A stretch of DNA of 64,000 nucleotides from NCBI GenBank assembly GCA_003013855.2, contig ML058460.1:682001-746000 (forward strand). Reading direction: 5' to 3'. The notes under the pieces were generated by a model that did no database searches, was not told the DNA's origin, and worked only from the letters and a program-made list of their open reading frames with translations. Positions 30,830-44,421 of the stretch are shown piece after piece. The position numbers were made by a program, and so were the translations under genes. Within the stretch, counting starts at the first letter, position 1. Every line of letters begins with the position of its first letter. Origin of the DNA: Liriodendron chinense (taxonomy: Eukaryota > Streptophyta > Magnoliopsida > Magnoliales > Magnoliaceae).

Positions 30830-33800
30830 CCCCATTTTTAACTACTGCAATTAGATCAGCCCCTTTAATGGTTGACAACCGGTGAGCCACCACAATAGTC
30901 GTTCGGTTCACCATTACCCGGTCCAGTGCCTCCTGAACCACTCGTTCCGACTCTGAATCCAATGCGCTCGTTGCCTCGTCTAGTAGCAGAATCTTTGGCT
31001 CCTTCACTATCGCACGTGCAATTGCAACCCGCTGCTTTTGCCCGCCTGACAATTGGACGCCTCGCTCTCCTACTAATGTGTCGTAACCCTGAAAATTTCC
31101 ATTTTTTAAAGCGAAAACATAGTGAGAAAACATGTACATTCATGGGCCCATGTGTCATACCAACCAATCTGCTGGTCATTATATTATAGTTAGAAATTCA
31201 CAATTATTTCAGGCCCTAAAGATTGCAATATACTGTGATCATGATTGCTTTTATTAGGTGTGGCAGGTCTAATGTGCACACAGAGCATGATCTGAGTCAT
31301 AGATTGTTCTGCTTGCTTTATGGGATGCACCCATGATCTGGGAGACCCTTGCATTGATCACAATCCGACAGCCCAGATTGCGGATCGCATGATTATCATG
31401 ATCATCGCCCATGCACATATTAGAAGTAGCGTGTTTGTGTAAATAGAGTAATGAAAGAGACTTAAACATACCTGTTGCAGGCTACTTATGAACTTGTGAG
31501 CATTTGCTGACTCTGCCGCAGATATAATCTCAGCTTCAGTTGCATCTCCATCCTTTCCATAGGCAATGTTGGCTCGGATTGTGTCATTGAACAACACAGG
31601 TTCCTGACTCACCAGGCCCATTTGCCATCTTAACCACCTCAACTGAAGCTTCTGAATTTCAATTCCATCCAGGAAAATTTGACCTGAATCGGGGTCGTAA
31701 AATCTCTGCAACAATGAGATCGCAGTTGATTTGCCACTCCCACTTTCTCCAACTAGAGCGACCGTCTGAGAGATAGGATAGAGATTGTTAGAAGTAGCTT
31801 GGAGGAATGTAGGATGAATATTTCAGTTGTACTGTGGAATTGGGAATGTAAGATGATCTGAGGAATACAATGGCTACTCGCTACACTCCTAAATCAACAT
31901 GTTTGTGCCAGATCCAGGTAATTTGCCACGTGGGCCCCACCATATTTGTGCTGATGCTAAAAAACCAGGCTGTCCCTGTCATCAGGTGGGTCACTTGTGT
32001 ATGAAAATAATGGACAGTTAGAAAATAACTTCTTTCTTCTGATAGGTAAGCTGGGATTGAACCAAGACCACAACGTTGAAACACTGTCTACCATTGAGCT
32101 CGGGCTCAAACCCAAAAAGTTGGTCTGGACTGGAAAAATGGTTTTCTTCTCCGACATGTGGCCCGCTTGATGACCAGAGTGGCCTGAATTTCGGCCCACA
32201 GCACATGCATTATTTTGGACGAAAAATGTATTCTGCTAAACCCAATTGCTGAGGCCCATCCAAACATACCTTCAATTACATCTTTAACTTAGATCTTTAT
32301 ATGTTCTTCTCATTCAGCTACCAAGCATATTTCTTTGTTGATATCTTAAGCAAACACTACCAAGAACTTGAAACAATAGCTCTAAAATCGCTGACTCGAC
32401 TCAAAAGTTGGTCGAGTTAACTCAATTCGGCAAGATTTCGAGCTGAGTCTCTTGGAAACTTTGTACTGGGCTTGATTCAGCCTGGACTTGAGGACATTCA
32501 TCCAGTTTACATAACTCAGTGTGACTCGAACCAAGTCACTCAGTTTAAGTGGAGGGATTTATTAAAAATAAAATACGATAGGAGCAAAATTCAATTCCCC
32601 AACCTCAAGTAAAGAGGCAGCAAATTTAACTATTGAAGCATTGATAACGTTGTGGGTCTTCATTCATGGCTCAGTGGTAAACTCACAAGAGTTTCAACAC
32701 TGAGACAAGGGATCGAGTGCCCATGTGGTGTGAGTGGGTGTGTGGGGTGTGGGTGTGTGTAAAAAAAAAAAGCATTAATATCGCTGTTGCTTTAAGTTAT
32801 TTTACTTATGCAAGATCTAACTATTTTAAATCTATCAACACTCGTAACATTTTCAATTTAATAATAATTAGATATTGAGTCAACCTGACCCTGCTGAACA
32901 TTGAGTCAAGTTTTCGGGGTTTAAAACTAAGCTTGAAACACATCATACGCTATAACTTAAGAAAAATACTGACCTTAGAAATCATGTAGCTAAACTAATA
33001 GTGATTTTATATAATGCAACCAACCAAATTAGAAGACTACGGATTCATGAGACAAGTGATTTCTGGCCTGTAGATAGATTATTGAGAATTACCTTGCCAG
33101 ATCGAATGGCCAGGCAGAGGTCTCGGAATATCTGAATATCGGGTCTTGTAGGATATTTGAAGCTGACATGCTGAAACTCAATGTTGCCCTTCACGTCTTC
33201 TAATGTCATTCCGGAATCATCACTAGCATCTATCTTCGACTTACGATCAAGAATTGCAAATATGGATGCTGTAGAACTCTTTGCTTTGGTGGCATCCGGC
33301 GCCAGGGAGCTTGACTGAGAGACTGCAAATGCCACCATAGTGAGCGCAAAGAAGACCTGCACATCATGCAAGAAGCAATGAATCTACCATGATCAGAACC
33401 AGGAATTGCTTTTACAATTCAAAAGTGAATGGTGTGTATTCAAACAGGTCCTGCTATGCACTGCTATTGCATCATGCTGTCTTGAATTGGTCAGCATACT
33501 ATTCTAAATAAAAGCAGACATTCACCAAGTAAAATGAGAACTTATGCACCAGTTGGAAAGTAAAATGAGAAATCTTTTGTTCTATTTTCTCTTTTCCTTT
33601 TTCTCAGTTGGTATTTTTAGTTGAGGGGAAAAAAGCGTAGGACTATCAGAGCGGACAAAGCCCCTAACTTTCAGCCTATCAAAATCAAAATCAGCTTGAT
33701 TGTTGTACTGAGAACTTCTCATATTACATGATTATCTTTTACACATATGACCATTTTTTCCACTTTTGGTGTTACAATAGTAGTGAAGTGTGCTAATCTA

Positions 33801-36800
33801 ATACCGAAAGTAGATGTGCTTGCATTGAAAAGAAAGGTTGTAAATGCCAGTTTCAATTCCTACAGCTAACCAGCTAACTAAAATTAAAATACAAGTTATC
33901 ACCCTGTTTGTCTTCTGTTGCCTGAATAATTTCTGACTTGTTTGTGAAATATCACCTTGTAATTTTTTTTTTTACTTCTTTTAGTTTTTTAGCAGCTTAG
34001 AAATATTCATCAACAAGTGGACAGAAGTATGAACATTACATACCCGGAAAACCTTTGTGAAAGTTGTTTTCCCGTCCTCAACGAGACGCGCTCCAGCATA
34101 GAAACTGATTGCGTAGACACAAAACAGCAAGAACAAGGAGACCCCGAAACCAATCCCACTAACCAACCCTTGCCGTATCCCTTTCTTCAAAGGACCTTCA
34201 CATTTCCTCTTGTACAATTCCATCACCTTCTCTTCAGCACAGAACGAAGCAACTGTTCTTATACTCCCAACAGCATCGCTTGCAACTTGACTTGCTTCCT
34301 CATACATTTTCTGCAGACATTGTCGGATTCCCATCATCATCATCACAGGCTTATAAACATGACTGTCAAATGTTGTAACATTGACGATAAGAAAGAAAAC
34401 CAAACTTTACAAGGCATAAATCTCATATATTGAAGAAAAAATTTAAGGTGCGTTGGTTGAACCAAATATCATGAAATTTCATTGGTGCAATCAAACGCAC
34501 CGAAGACTAAATAAATTTTGAAATTCTGCAAATGGGTTTAAATAGTCCTACAAAAATCCATAGCTTGATCATTGATTCTTGGAAGTCATAAACAACCTAT
34601 AAATAGTATTTTTTTTTGGGAAACTAACTGAAAGAAATGTTTCACACATATCTTGCTATTTCCTACAAACTACTAAGCTCATTACTATGGTATGTTCTGT
34701 TTATAATTTGTTCTTCTTTTATTGTGCTGAAATGGATTAGTGTCAAGCATTCATGCCTCATGTAACGATTTTCGATGAGTTTGGAAACGAACCTTTGCAT
34801 CTGCACTGAATCCTTGCATAAATTTCATTTGGGCCCACCCACTGACACCTATCAGAGGCAACATAGCTAAGATTATCAGAGCCAATTGCCAGCTTGCCTG
34901 GAAAGCAATTGTCAATCCAGCGATCATTGATGCCATGTTCTGAACAATCAGCGCCAACGTGTCCCCAACCAGGCTGCGGACAGTCGCAGCGTCAACTGAC
35001 AACCTTGCGCCAACCGCACCACTTGAGTTTTCATGACTGTCAAACCAACCAATCTCCATGTATGACACTTTCTCGAATGACATTGCTCGGATCCTCTTTA
35101 TCAACCGGCAGCCAGCCACAGCAAATAAGTACGTTTGTGTCGGGTTAGACACTAACGATGCCAGGCCAAGGATGACGAACATCAAAGACCAGAACCTGGA
35201 ATCCTTCCGGAGTTTTGATGGTGGCTCGTAGAAAGTCTGGATTACATTAGAGATGAGTATCGAGAAAATTGGAAATATTACACCGCTGACAACTGCAGCA
35301 ATGGAGCCAAGCAACAGAACTGGGATCTCCGGCTTGTTGAGAGAAGCAAGGCGTCGGAGCGGAACTTCTTGTGGCTTCTGTGATGGTGGTGGGGCATCAG
35401 GTTCTGATGTAGAGCTTTCTTGGATGTTGATTCCTCTAGGTAGGCCAAAAGAGTGATGACTGCTGTTTCCAGAACCACCTGTTGATCCGTGACTTATAGA
35501 TCGTCGGATGAATAACTGTTGGCTTGATTGGCGGCCAGCATCCAATGATGTTTCTGGCTTTTCTGGGTCATCTGATCCTTGGTTCATCTCTTGCAAGTGT
35601 ATAAGTTGACAGTATGCTCCATCTGGAATCTTAAGTAACTCCGAATGAGAACCTGATAAATAGACGCAGTTGGTGACTTAGTAAGGTAGTTTTGGCAGTT
35701 AAAAAAAGAAATTTCTATGTAAGTTGGATGCTCTTGTCAGATGTGGGGCATTAGCTATTTCTTAAAAGAGGAAATATACAATGTCTGATCGGGTTCTTTC
35801 TTGGTCCAAAAAATTGTACATGTGGGTCCGACCTTTCGGTAATCCAAACTATTATCATATTAACTCAATGGTGGATGTTAGATACCCCAAAGAATCTTCC
35901 CATCTGATGATCCCAACTGTTAAATGCAGACCAGTGGTTGTGATTGTCCGATGTCATTGCGTGTCTAGGATCATCTGATATGGCCCATCCTTTGATGGGT
36001 CTCACCATATAAAAGGCATACTACCAAAAGGTGGATCCAGGAAAGCTCAAAGTCATCTCAGATAAGAGTTAGCCGAGGAGAAGAGCCCCACCAGCACGAT
36101 AATTCAACAGACAAGCCATGACTGTATCCGTTAAACTCTTACCTTTCTCAACAATTGATCCTTGATGAATCACAGCGATCATATCAGCATTTCTCACGGT
36201 AGTCAAGCGATGGGCAACAATGACGGTGGTCCGGTTGATCATGATCCTGTCGAGTGCCTCCTGCACAATCCGTTCAGACTCCGCATCGAGTGCGCTTGTT
36301 GCTTCATCTAGGAGCAGAATTCGTGGATTTTTTAGAATTGCTCTGGCTATGGCAACTCTCTGCTTCTGCCCCCCAGATAGCTGAGTTCCATGCTCACCAA
36401 CCATAGTATCAAGTCCCTGAAAATATAATATACATCAATGGGAAAAGGTAAAACAATCTTCAATTAAATTGTAATGAGAAAACATGCTAGAATTCCATTG
36501 CTAGGTATACCATAATAAGGAGAAGAATCCATTATTCTCCTATCACAAAAGCACAATTTACTTTAATTCAATCACCCACAAATCCAAATTGACTCAAAAA
36601 TCAATCAAGCCAGCAGCACAGCCATGTTGATACTCGATAGTCGAGTTTATATATTAACATATAAAATAAACATTCAAAAGAAAGGACATCTTCTAAAAAC
36701 TCATCCATGTCAATAATCGATTTGGTTGATTTTTTTTTCTTTAGATTAGTTTTACTCAAAATAAAAAAAAATAAAAACAAAAAACAAAAAATAAAATAAA

Positions 36801-39800
36801 AAACAACTATGTGTTTCCTGACGCACAACTGGTGCTTGGCCAAGTACCAAGCCCCTAGAAGTTTTTGAACCACACACCCAACTACACTTGGTATATATTT
36901 TGGGAAAATACACAAGCTTTCAGTATTTTTAAGCTTAGAATAACCATGGATTTAAGAGAAGTCAGATCATCCCAGAAGAAAAGTTCTATTAATTGTACTA
37001 CAGAACAATAAAAATTGTTTCGAGCGTCAAAAGGCTAGTACCTGAGGCATTTTGTCTATGAATTTGGCGGCATTGGCAAGCTCCATTGCAGCTCTGATTT
37101 CTTCAACAGTTGCACCTTCCTTGCCATATGCTATGTTGTCTTTAATGCTAGATGCAAATAGCACTGGTTCTTGGCTAACAAGCCCGATTTTCTCTCTTAT
37201 CCATCTTACCTGAAAATCCTTGAGATTTATACCATCTATAAGGACTTCTCCAGCTTGTGGGTCATAAAACCTCTCTATCAGACTGATAACCGTCGACTTC
37301 CCGCTTCCGCTCTGCCCAACCAAAGCTGCATTCATACCGCTTGGTATAGAGAGAGAGAATCCAGCGAATATTTGCTCGTCTGGTCTAGCTGGATAACTGA
37401 AATAAACATCTCTTAATTCGATGTCTCCCTGAATGTCATCTAGTTTCCGTCCACTGGTGTTATATGCATCTATGTCTGGCTTCCTCTTGATGGTCTCTAA
37501 CATCTTGAATGCTGCAGCTTGACCTGCTGCAAATGCACTCAAACTAGGAGATGCCTGGCCTAGAGACCTGAATCATCCCACAAACAGATTAATAACTACA
37601 TACTTGTTCCATCTAATTTTATTCCTTTGAATCTTAATGATTAATAAATTTTATTTCCCTAACTCAATCAAGAATCATCTACTTTCTATAAGCTAAAGAA
37701 GCAGCAGTTTGAAACTTACATAGAGCCAGTCAAGACTGCAATTATAACATTAATCACGTCACCGCCCGTATAGCCTTTATTCAGTATCATCCTTGAACCA
37801 AACCATACAGCTAAAGCATAGCTGCAGAATAAGACAAACATTACCGAACCAAGACCTAATCCTGCAGCCAACCCTTCCTGAACACCAGAACTGTAAGCCT
37901 TCTTGAGAGACTTGTCATATTTCTCGATCGCTTGCTTCTCCCCAGTAAATGATGCAACCTGAGTGGAATCATGTCAGTTGCATGTTTCTGAAATGGAGGG
38001 CAAAGCTAAATTTCCCATTGCTGAAATTCAAATAGACAGATGCTGATGACTCATCCATCATACACATTTTAAAAATGTGCTAATCCAGACTTTCCAAATC
38101 ATAGGCCATATTGTGGATGGAGCATATAGTAAAAAATCACACTGATAGTATGATCCAAACCATCCAGTCGGTGTCCATCAAACGGATGGTTTAATAACAA
38201 TGGGAAATGGTCCAAATACATAGTGGCCCTCACCAATATGGGCAGTCTAGATTGACACAAATGTGCCATGTGTACAGTGAAAAAAGAAGAAAACAAATAT
38301 CTACCTACCGTTCTGATGGAGCCTATCGTCTGCTCTACAACAATTCCTGCTTCCGCATAAGCTGTTTGTCCACGGGATGCCATCTTTGATATCATGATGG
38401 CCATGGCAGCACCAGAGAGCACAAGAGGAGGAATAGACGATAGCATAACAATTGTAAGAAGCCACCCTTGAACGAATGCTACTACGAAGCCTCCCACAAA
38501 TGTTGATACCAGTTGAATGAACTTACCAACCTGCAAAGTGGGAAAACTTGAAAATTAAAACATACTCAAGAAGAATGGCACTCCTCAATCAATGGGAAAG
38601 CCAAACTGCAAAGACCAAACAGCAATCTTGAATGTCCACAAAAGAAAAATAAGGCTCACACACACCAAAAGAATTCTGTCAACATTTTACGGTGTGTTTG
38701 GTAAAAGTTAGTTTCTCTTTCAAAAGAGAGCTATTCTAAGGTATAAAGGTGTTTGGAAACATTTCCTCATGAGAACGATTTCTTTGGAGAACCCAAATAG
38801 CTAGAAGTGCTTCCTTAGACGAGGAGACCAATTTCTCGTGAGAAATCTCTCTCGCACACAATTGTTGGCCCATATGATGAATAGTCCAACTTTATGTAGG
38901 CCAAACCTATGATCAGTATTTAGTTGTCATAGGTGGGGCCACATGATGGTATGGTCTTTATCACTGATTACTACGAATAGGCCAATATGAAAATCAATCG
39001 CCTGATTGGACCAATGTCAAAGCCAAATAATCCTATTCGAAGCATACTAATGATGAACAGTCTTATTTGGCATATGTCAAAGGCGAATGGTCTAATTAGT
39101 TTAAAATTGAAGATCAATGGCCCAATAAGGTCGGTATTAAAGTTGAATGGTCCGATTGCATTGAAATTGAAGATCAATGGTCCAATTTGGCTGAAATTGA
39201 AAATCAGTGGTTCAATTAGATTGATGTATAAGACGAATGGTCGGATGTAAAAAGAATATTGAAGATGAATGGTCTGATTGTATTGAAATTGAACATGAAT
39301 CATCCGATTAGCCAATATCGAAAATCAAAGGCTTTATTGGATGAATATCGAAGTCGAATGTCCCAAAAGAATGATATTAAAAATGAACGGCCCAATTGGA
39401 CCAATGTCAAAGATGACATTATGATTAGTCCAGAATTGAATATCAACAGCCTGATTGGACCAATATCGAATAGAGTTTTTCTGCAAGGTGGATCAATATT
39501 GATTATGAACGGCCTGATTGTGATGAAATAAAAGATGAAGACTGTATTGGATTGATGCCAAAGCCGAACAATCCAGTTCAAAATACTAAAGACAGATGGT
39601 CTGATCGGATCGATATCAAAGATAAACGATCCGATTTATCCAAAATTGAATATCAACAGCCAGAGTGGAGAGATAATGAAGGTGTATGGTCCAATTGTAA
39701 TGTAATTAAAAATAAACAGAATAATACAAATGGTCTATTTCAAATGATACTAAGGATGAATTGTCCAATTGGACCAAAATTAAATATGAACAGCTTGATT

Positions 39801-42085
39801 AGTTCAAACTTGAAGATCAATTGTTCAATTAGATGATATTGAAGACGAATAGTCTGTTTGGGTTGATATTACATGTTAATAGTTTTATTGGATGGATGTC
39901 AAAGAAGAACATTCTTATTTGGCCAAAATTGGAGATGAATTATTCAATTGATCTGCTATTGAAAATCAATAGTCTGTTTGGGTCAATATTGAATATCAAT
40001 GGTTAGATTGGTTCCATATCAAAGATGAATAATCTGCTTGGGCTAAAATTAGACATGAATGATACAATTGGATTGATGATCAATGGTCCAATTAGGCCGA
40101 TATTGAGGATGAATGACAGACCGATTACAATCGAATCATCTACCTTCAATATCAAACTGTTGATCATCTACATCAACCTAATCATACCATTCATATCTAA
40201 CATCAATCCATTAAGATGGTTCATCTTCAATATCTATACAATTGAACCCTTGATCATTAATATTAGCTCAATTACACAGATCATCTTTTCTATCACTCGA
40301 ATTGAACGGTTCAAATTTGACATTAGTCCAAATGGGCCTTTCATTTTCAATATCAACCAAATCAGACCATTCACCACCACTTTCAAGACAATTGAATGGT
40401 TCATCTTCAATATCAGGCCCATAGGACCGGATCTTCATTTTTTGGACTAACTGGATCATGCGTAGCTTTCATCTTTAGTATCATTTGAATCAAAGCATTT
40501 GCCTTCGAATTAGTCCAAGTGGACCATTGATTTCAATATCGGCACAATCAAACCATTCATCTTCAATATCGGTCCAATCATACTGTTGATCTTCAATTTT
40601 GGACTAATCAGGTAGTTCATCTTTGATATATATCCAATCTAACCATTCATCTTCAGTATTGTTCGAATCAAACTATTCCGCTTCAGCATTGGTCTAATTT
40701 GGCTGCTGGTTTTTAATATCTACCCAGACAAACCAGTCCATGAGAAAGACTAGACCAATCATCTTTTGGGCCAATCTCTAATTATAAATCAAAGTTGCTA
40801 CTCACATGGACTTGGACTCCCATCATGTGGGCCTAACAATAGTTCCACCAAGAGAGAGAGAAGCAAACCTTTACCTAGAAGCTACTTTTAAAAGCTAGCC
40901 AAACATTGTTTTACCCATAGCTATATTCTATTCGAAAGTAGATAAGAGAGGAGGACAGAGGCCAAGAAAAAATAATAATTCTTTGAGAAATTGCTTACCA
41001 AATAGCTACTTAAGAGAGAATCAATTCTTCCTAAGAGAAGGAAGTGAAAAGAATTGAATTTTAGGGTTGGGATGTTACCAAACACACACTGAGCATGCAT
41101 CAGAAAAGCAGTACTGAAACATTAATGAAGAAAAATATTAATTGGAGCAAGGAATGGAAGCATTACCTTCTCACCCATGGCATCTTGTATAAGGACAGTA
41201 TCGCCGGACATTCGCCCTATAACTTCCCCAGTGTTTGTTTGCTTGTCGAAGAACGCAATGTCTTGTCTCAATATCGTCTTCAAGTACAAATTCCTTATCC
41301 GTGCAGCCTGTCTTTCCCCTGTGACCATCCAGCAAGCCACCTCTGGCGAATAACATGGAATCCAGGTTTTGTCAGTCTCCAATAGTTCAATTTTCTAGGA
41401 TATGCAATTAGAGAGATAAAATTCATGGACTACTAAAAAATGAAAAGCCATTGTACTTACGGAAGAATGCTGCCAAACCCGATCCAATAGCCAAATAAAC
41501 AAATTTCAGAGACACCTGAATCAGAAGCGGATAACATCAATAAATGATAAAACCATTTCCTATTTCGTACATCTTGGGCTACAATCTAGTAAGAATCAAA
41601 TGATGACTTTGAGACGAAACAAAAATTTCCAAGGAGATGCTTTTTCGAGCGATGAAATTACGAAAATGCCTTGGTTTATTTTTCTTTAGAAAGTAACAAA
41701 GTCGAGAATTTGGATGATGATTGCATGAACAAAAAATCTGGCCAACTGAATTTGGATGTTTTTGAGTAGTGTGTATTATTCTTCATGGTTTGGCCCACCT
41801 TGTGATTGTTCTTTCAAGTATTTGGTTAGTCCAATAATCATGGTGGGATGCATCTGTTGGATGGGCTAGATTCCAAAAGCATACTACATGGGCCTACAAT
41901 TCATATTACTCCCTCTGACAAAAAGTGACCAGGCTTTTTTTTTTTTTTTTTGGTAAAATTCGATTTCCTGAATAATTATGGCATGGCACAAAATCCCCCA
42001 GCAACAAGAATTTTACCAAATAATGCCTCAAGCAATCGAAATTCCCGGGAGTGCTTTTTGAGGGAATAAATTACCAAATTATCAG

Positions 42086-42116
<31 letters not shown>

Positions 42117-43157
42117 AAGAAAGTGGTAAATTAGAGAAATGTGGGGCCCATGTGGTGTGTATGACATCCGGACAGTCCAAAAGATGTACTCCAGCATGAT
42201 AATCAGATAAGTAATAAAAAAAATAAAATAAATAAAAAAAATCTGGTGGATTCGATAATAGGGTTGGCCACACCATGAAAAAAACAATATAAACCACTTA
42301 AAAAATCCAAAACACATACCACACTGGCCCCCCAATTCTTGACTTATCAGTTCTCTTAAAGAAAACAATGAATCAGGCATTTTTGTAATTTCTCCCCTCG
42401 AAAAAAGCACTGCCCATAAATTTCGATTTCTCAAAGCATTATTTAATAAAGTTCAGGTTCCAGATGAATTTCGCAATAAAAACCCCAGAATCCAAACGGA
42501 AAATGAAGAAAATTTTGTACATATTTGAATTTTGTTATGGAGCGGAGAATGATTTGAATTGGGTTATTAAAGAATGTGGAATTGATATAGAATGCATGTT
42601 CCAAATCCAAGGAAAACACACCAAACTAGAGTAAAAAAAAAAAGGGGAAAAAAATGCGTATTTGCCCCAACAGACATGAACTACGTGTCAGATCCAACAA
42701 CCCCACCAAAAATCTATTGCAATCTTTTCAACTTGCGATTTGGGTAGAAGCAGACAGAAATGAAAGAAAAGAAAATGGAATGCTGTCGAATATTGAAAGC
42801 AACACATACCTTAGAAACTTTATCGACCACGTCCTGAACGTCCGTCGACTCTCCAAAAGAATTCACCAGATCTCCAAAGAGAATGGTCATAAGTGGAAAT
42901 GCAAGCCCATTTCCAACAGCAGCGACCGTGCCCACGATCATCAGCACAAGATCAGTTGAGTCAGCGAATGAGAAGAGTTTGTAGAATGGGACGGTGTTCT
43001 TGCTCTCGTCTTCTCCTTTGCTCTTCAGCAATTCACGCTGCTCATTCAACTCCGTGGATTTTCCAATGGTGGCTGTTTCTGATGAGTTTCTGATGGGCCC
43101 ATTTGCTTTGGCGTCGCCATCTGATCCTATCACCTCCGCCATCTTGTTTGCGACCAC
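30735..43157 (-). CDS. ABCB: ABCB (MDR/PGP-type) ABC transporter, ABCB4/11/21-like, copy B, complete
   Basis: Exons (minus strand): 43157-42810, 41515-41461, 41342-41167, 38530-38309, 37958-37720, 37567-37042, 36416-36143, 35652-34793, 34310-34044, 33356-33093, 31765-31472, 31088-30735. Every intron is GT..AG and the exons sum to 3,879 nt (1,292 codons plus stop), the usual size of plant full-length ABCBs. Order is TMD1 (about 65-345), NBD1, a Ser/Pro-rich linker (about 635-705), TMD2, NBD2. NBD1 has Y405, Walker A GQSGSGKST 431-439, Q479, LSGGQ 535-539, ILLLDE 555-560 and H591. NBD2 has GESGSGKST 1083-1091, LSGGQ 1188-1192, ILLLDE 1208-1213 and H1244. No key residue is missing. The family exports substrates across the plasma membrane using ATP; the Arabidopsis ABCB4/11/21 relatives move auxin. 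The assignment to that subgroup is from recalled similarity; the substrate here is inferred. ATG at 43157 was chosen; a second in-frame ATG lies five codons later. Intron 3 carries a foldback element. Confidence 0.93.
31925..32215. mobile_element. Palindromic MITE in copy B intron 10 with a nested SINE
   Basis: gtgggccccaccatatttgtgctgatg.. and ..cctgaatttcggcccacagcacatgc, plus ccctgtcatcaggtgggtcac against catgtggcccgcttgatgac, form inverted halves around a SINE at 32030-32112. Confidence 0.5.
32030..32112 (-). mobile_element. tRNA-derived SINE in copy B intron 10
   Basis: Minus strand gggtttgagcccGAGCTCAATGGTAGac (A-box-like) and gtcttGGTTCAATCCCAGC (B-box-like), followed by a short cttcttt-complement tail. 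Head only, about 85 bp. Confidence 0.55.
32651..32772 (+). mobile_element. tRNA-derived SINE in copy B intron 10, plus strand
   Basis: catTGGCTCAGTGGTAAactc-type head (A box at about 32667), caaGGGATCGAGTGCCC (B box at about 32708), gtg-rich body and an A11 tail. Same family as the two SINEs at 30.1-30.4 kb. Confidence 0.7.
38692..41087. mobile_element. Outer MITE-like element enclosing the intron 3 foldback
   Basis: The left end GTGTGTTTGGTAA (38692-38704) is the inverse of the right end TTACCAAACACAC (41075-41087). Sequence between these ends and the inner foldback is AT-rich with short hairpins. The foldback appears to have inserted into an older short element. Copy A has lost the left 20 bases of this end (near 237). 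No target duplication is clear. Confidence 0.45.
38862..40839. mobile_element. Foldback element of 30-bp repeats, ABCB copy B intron 3
   Basis: Same element as 390-2263, here about 115 bases longer near 38933-39048. Period 30 is clear at 39110-39240, where successive units begin aatggcccaat, aatggtccgat, aatggtccaat, agtggttcaat. The repeat orientation reverses near 40130. Its presence at the same intron position in both genes dates it before the tandem duplication. Confidence 0.82.
42086..42112 (+). repeat. Poly(T) run in copy B intron 1
   Basis: About 26 consecutive T; copy A has 8 at the same place. Confidence 0.9.
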
Positions 43158-43231
43158 CTTCTTTCAATGACCCAGATATCCTTTTGCTAAAAATCGACGC
43201 TGTTCCTGCACCGGTACTTGAGAACTGAAAA

Positions 43232-43243
43232 GATTTTATATGT
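43232..43243 (-). promoter_or_regulatory. TATA-like box of ABCB copy B
   Basis: On the minus strand this reads ACATATAAAATC, about 75-85 bases before the exon 1 ATG at 43157, a spacing that fits a TATA box with a short leader. The same motif occurs at the equivalent place in copy A. No transcription start can be proved from sequence. Confidence 0.45.
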
Positions 43244-44421
43244 GGGCTACTTCAGCATAATGAATAGAGTAAAGCAAACCACACATTCATCATTCCCACT
43301 TTACTAATTGTAATCTAATTCAACTGAGCATCCAAACGGGTAATAGAATGATAATGGATGGTAACCCATCAAAATAATAAAATAATGATAATAATATAAT
43401 GAGAGGCCAATCAGATAATAAAATAATGTTTGATGATCTGGGGGATTCCCACTAGAACTGAGAGAGAGAGAGAGACTGACCAAAAGATGAGAAGGGTAGC
43501 TGAATTCGCGTGTTGATTCAGAGGATTCTACAATTGAAAGTGGATAATTGGGTGTATATATATGTTTTGAAGGTGAGTAGTTACTTGAAGACGAAGCATT
43601 GTATTGCACTTAGGGCCTGCTTGTTTTCAAAAACGCCAATCTTGACTGTAAGGGAAGAAAAAAAAACTAGTCAAACAGCACCCATATCCCCTCCTGCAAG
43701 AGACAGTCAGTTTACCTCTCTCTCTCTTAAACCGGTCAAACAGCGCCAATCTCCCATCCTCCAAGAAACATAAAATTATTAAAATACTAATAAAACAGCA
43801 GCCATCTCCCTTCCTTCAAGAAACATCAGTGCACCTCTCTTTCTCTCACATAAGTGCACCTGCCACCAAATATGGTATTTAAAAACTCAAATATGAGATA
43901 TTCGATTCTTTTATTAGCTTTGAAAGAAGTGATTACTGTATACTCCAAATTATTTGGAAAAAACTCCATTTTAAACTAACATATATTTCGTAAGAACTTG
44001 GAATATTTTAGAAAATATGTAATAAAAAGGGGGTGATTTAAAAATAGAAATGGGTGGTTATGTACATAGAGATTAATCAATTTACATAGGAAGTATTGAA
44101 AATAAAGAATTTAAGAGAGACGAAGAATAATATTAACCCTCTATTTTATAATATAATATAAAAACACACACACGTATTATAAATTTATAGCTTTTTTTTA
44201 TTCTATTTAATTGAATTGGATCCATATTAATTCCTAACTTTTATTTTATATATTTTGAAGTTTTTATTATTTGTTTAAAAAGATTAACGGTCTTTTTCTT
44301 TTTCTCTTCATGGGTTTTTGCTGATGCTACCACTAATTGACAATGACAGGTCACCTTTCTCTTTGGCTAAGTCGTTGAAAATGAGATGCCATTTGTTGGA
44401 CGCGACGTGAACCCAACACAC

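Noticed and set aside
34017..34433. 138-codon plus-strand ORF
   Set aside because: Antisense shadow of ABCB copy B exon 9.
39100..39260. Regular 30-bp repeats as a CRISPR-like array
   Set aside because: Units are contiguous and degenerate with no unique spacers, reverse orientation halfway, and lie in a plant intron.
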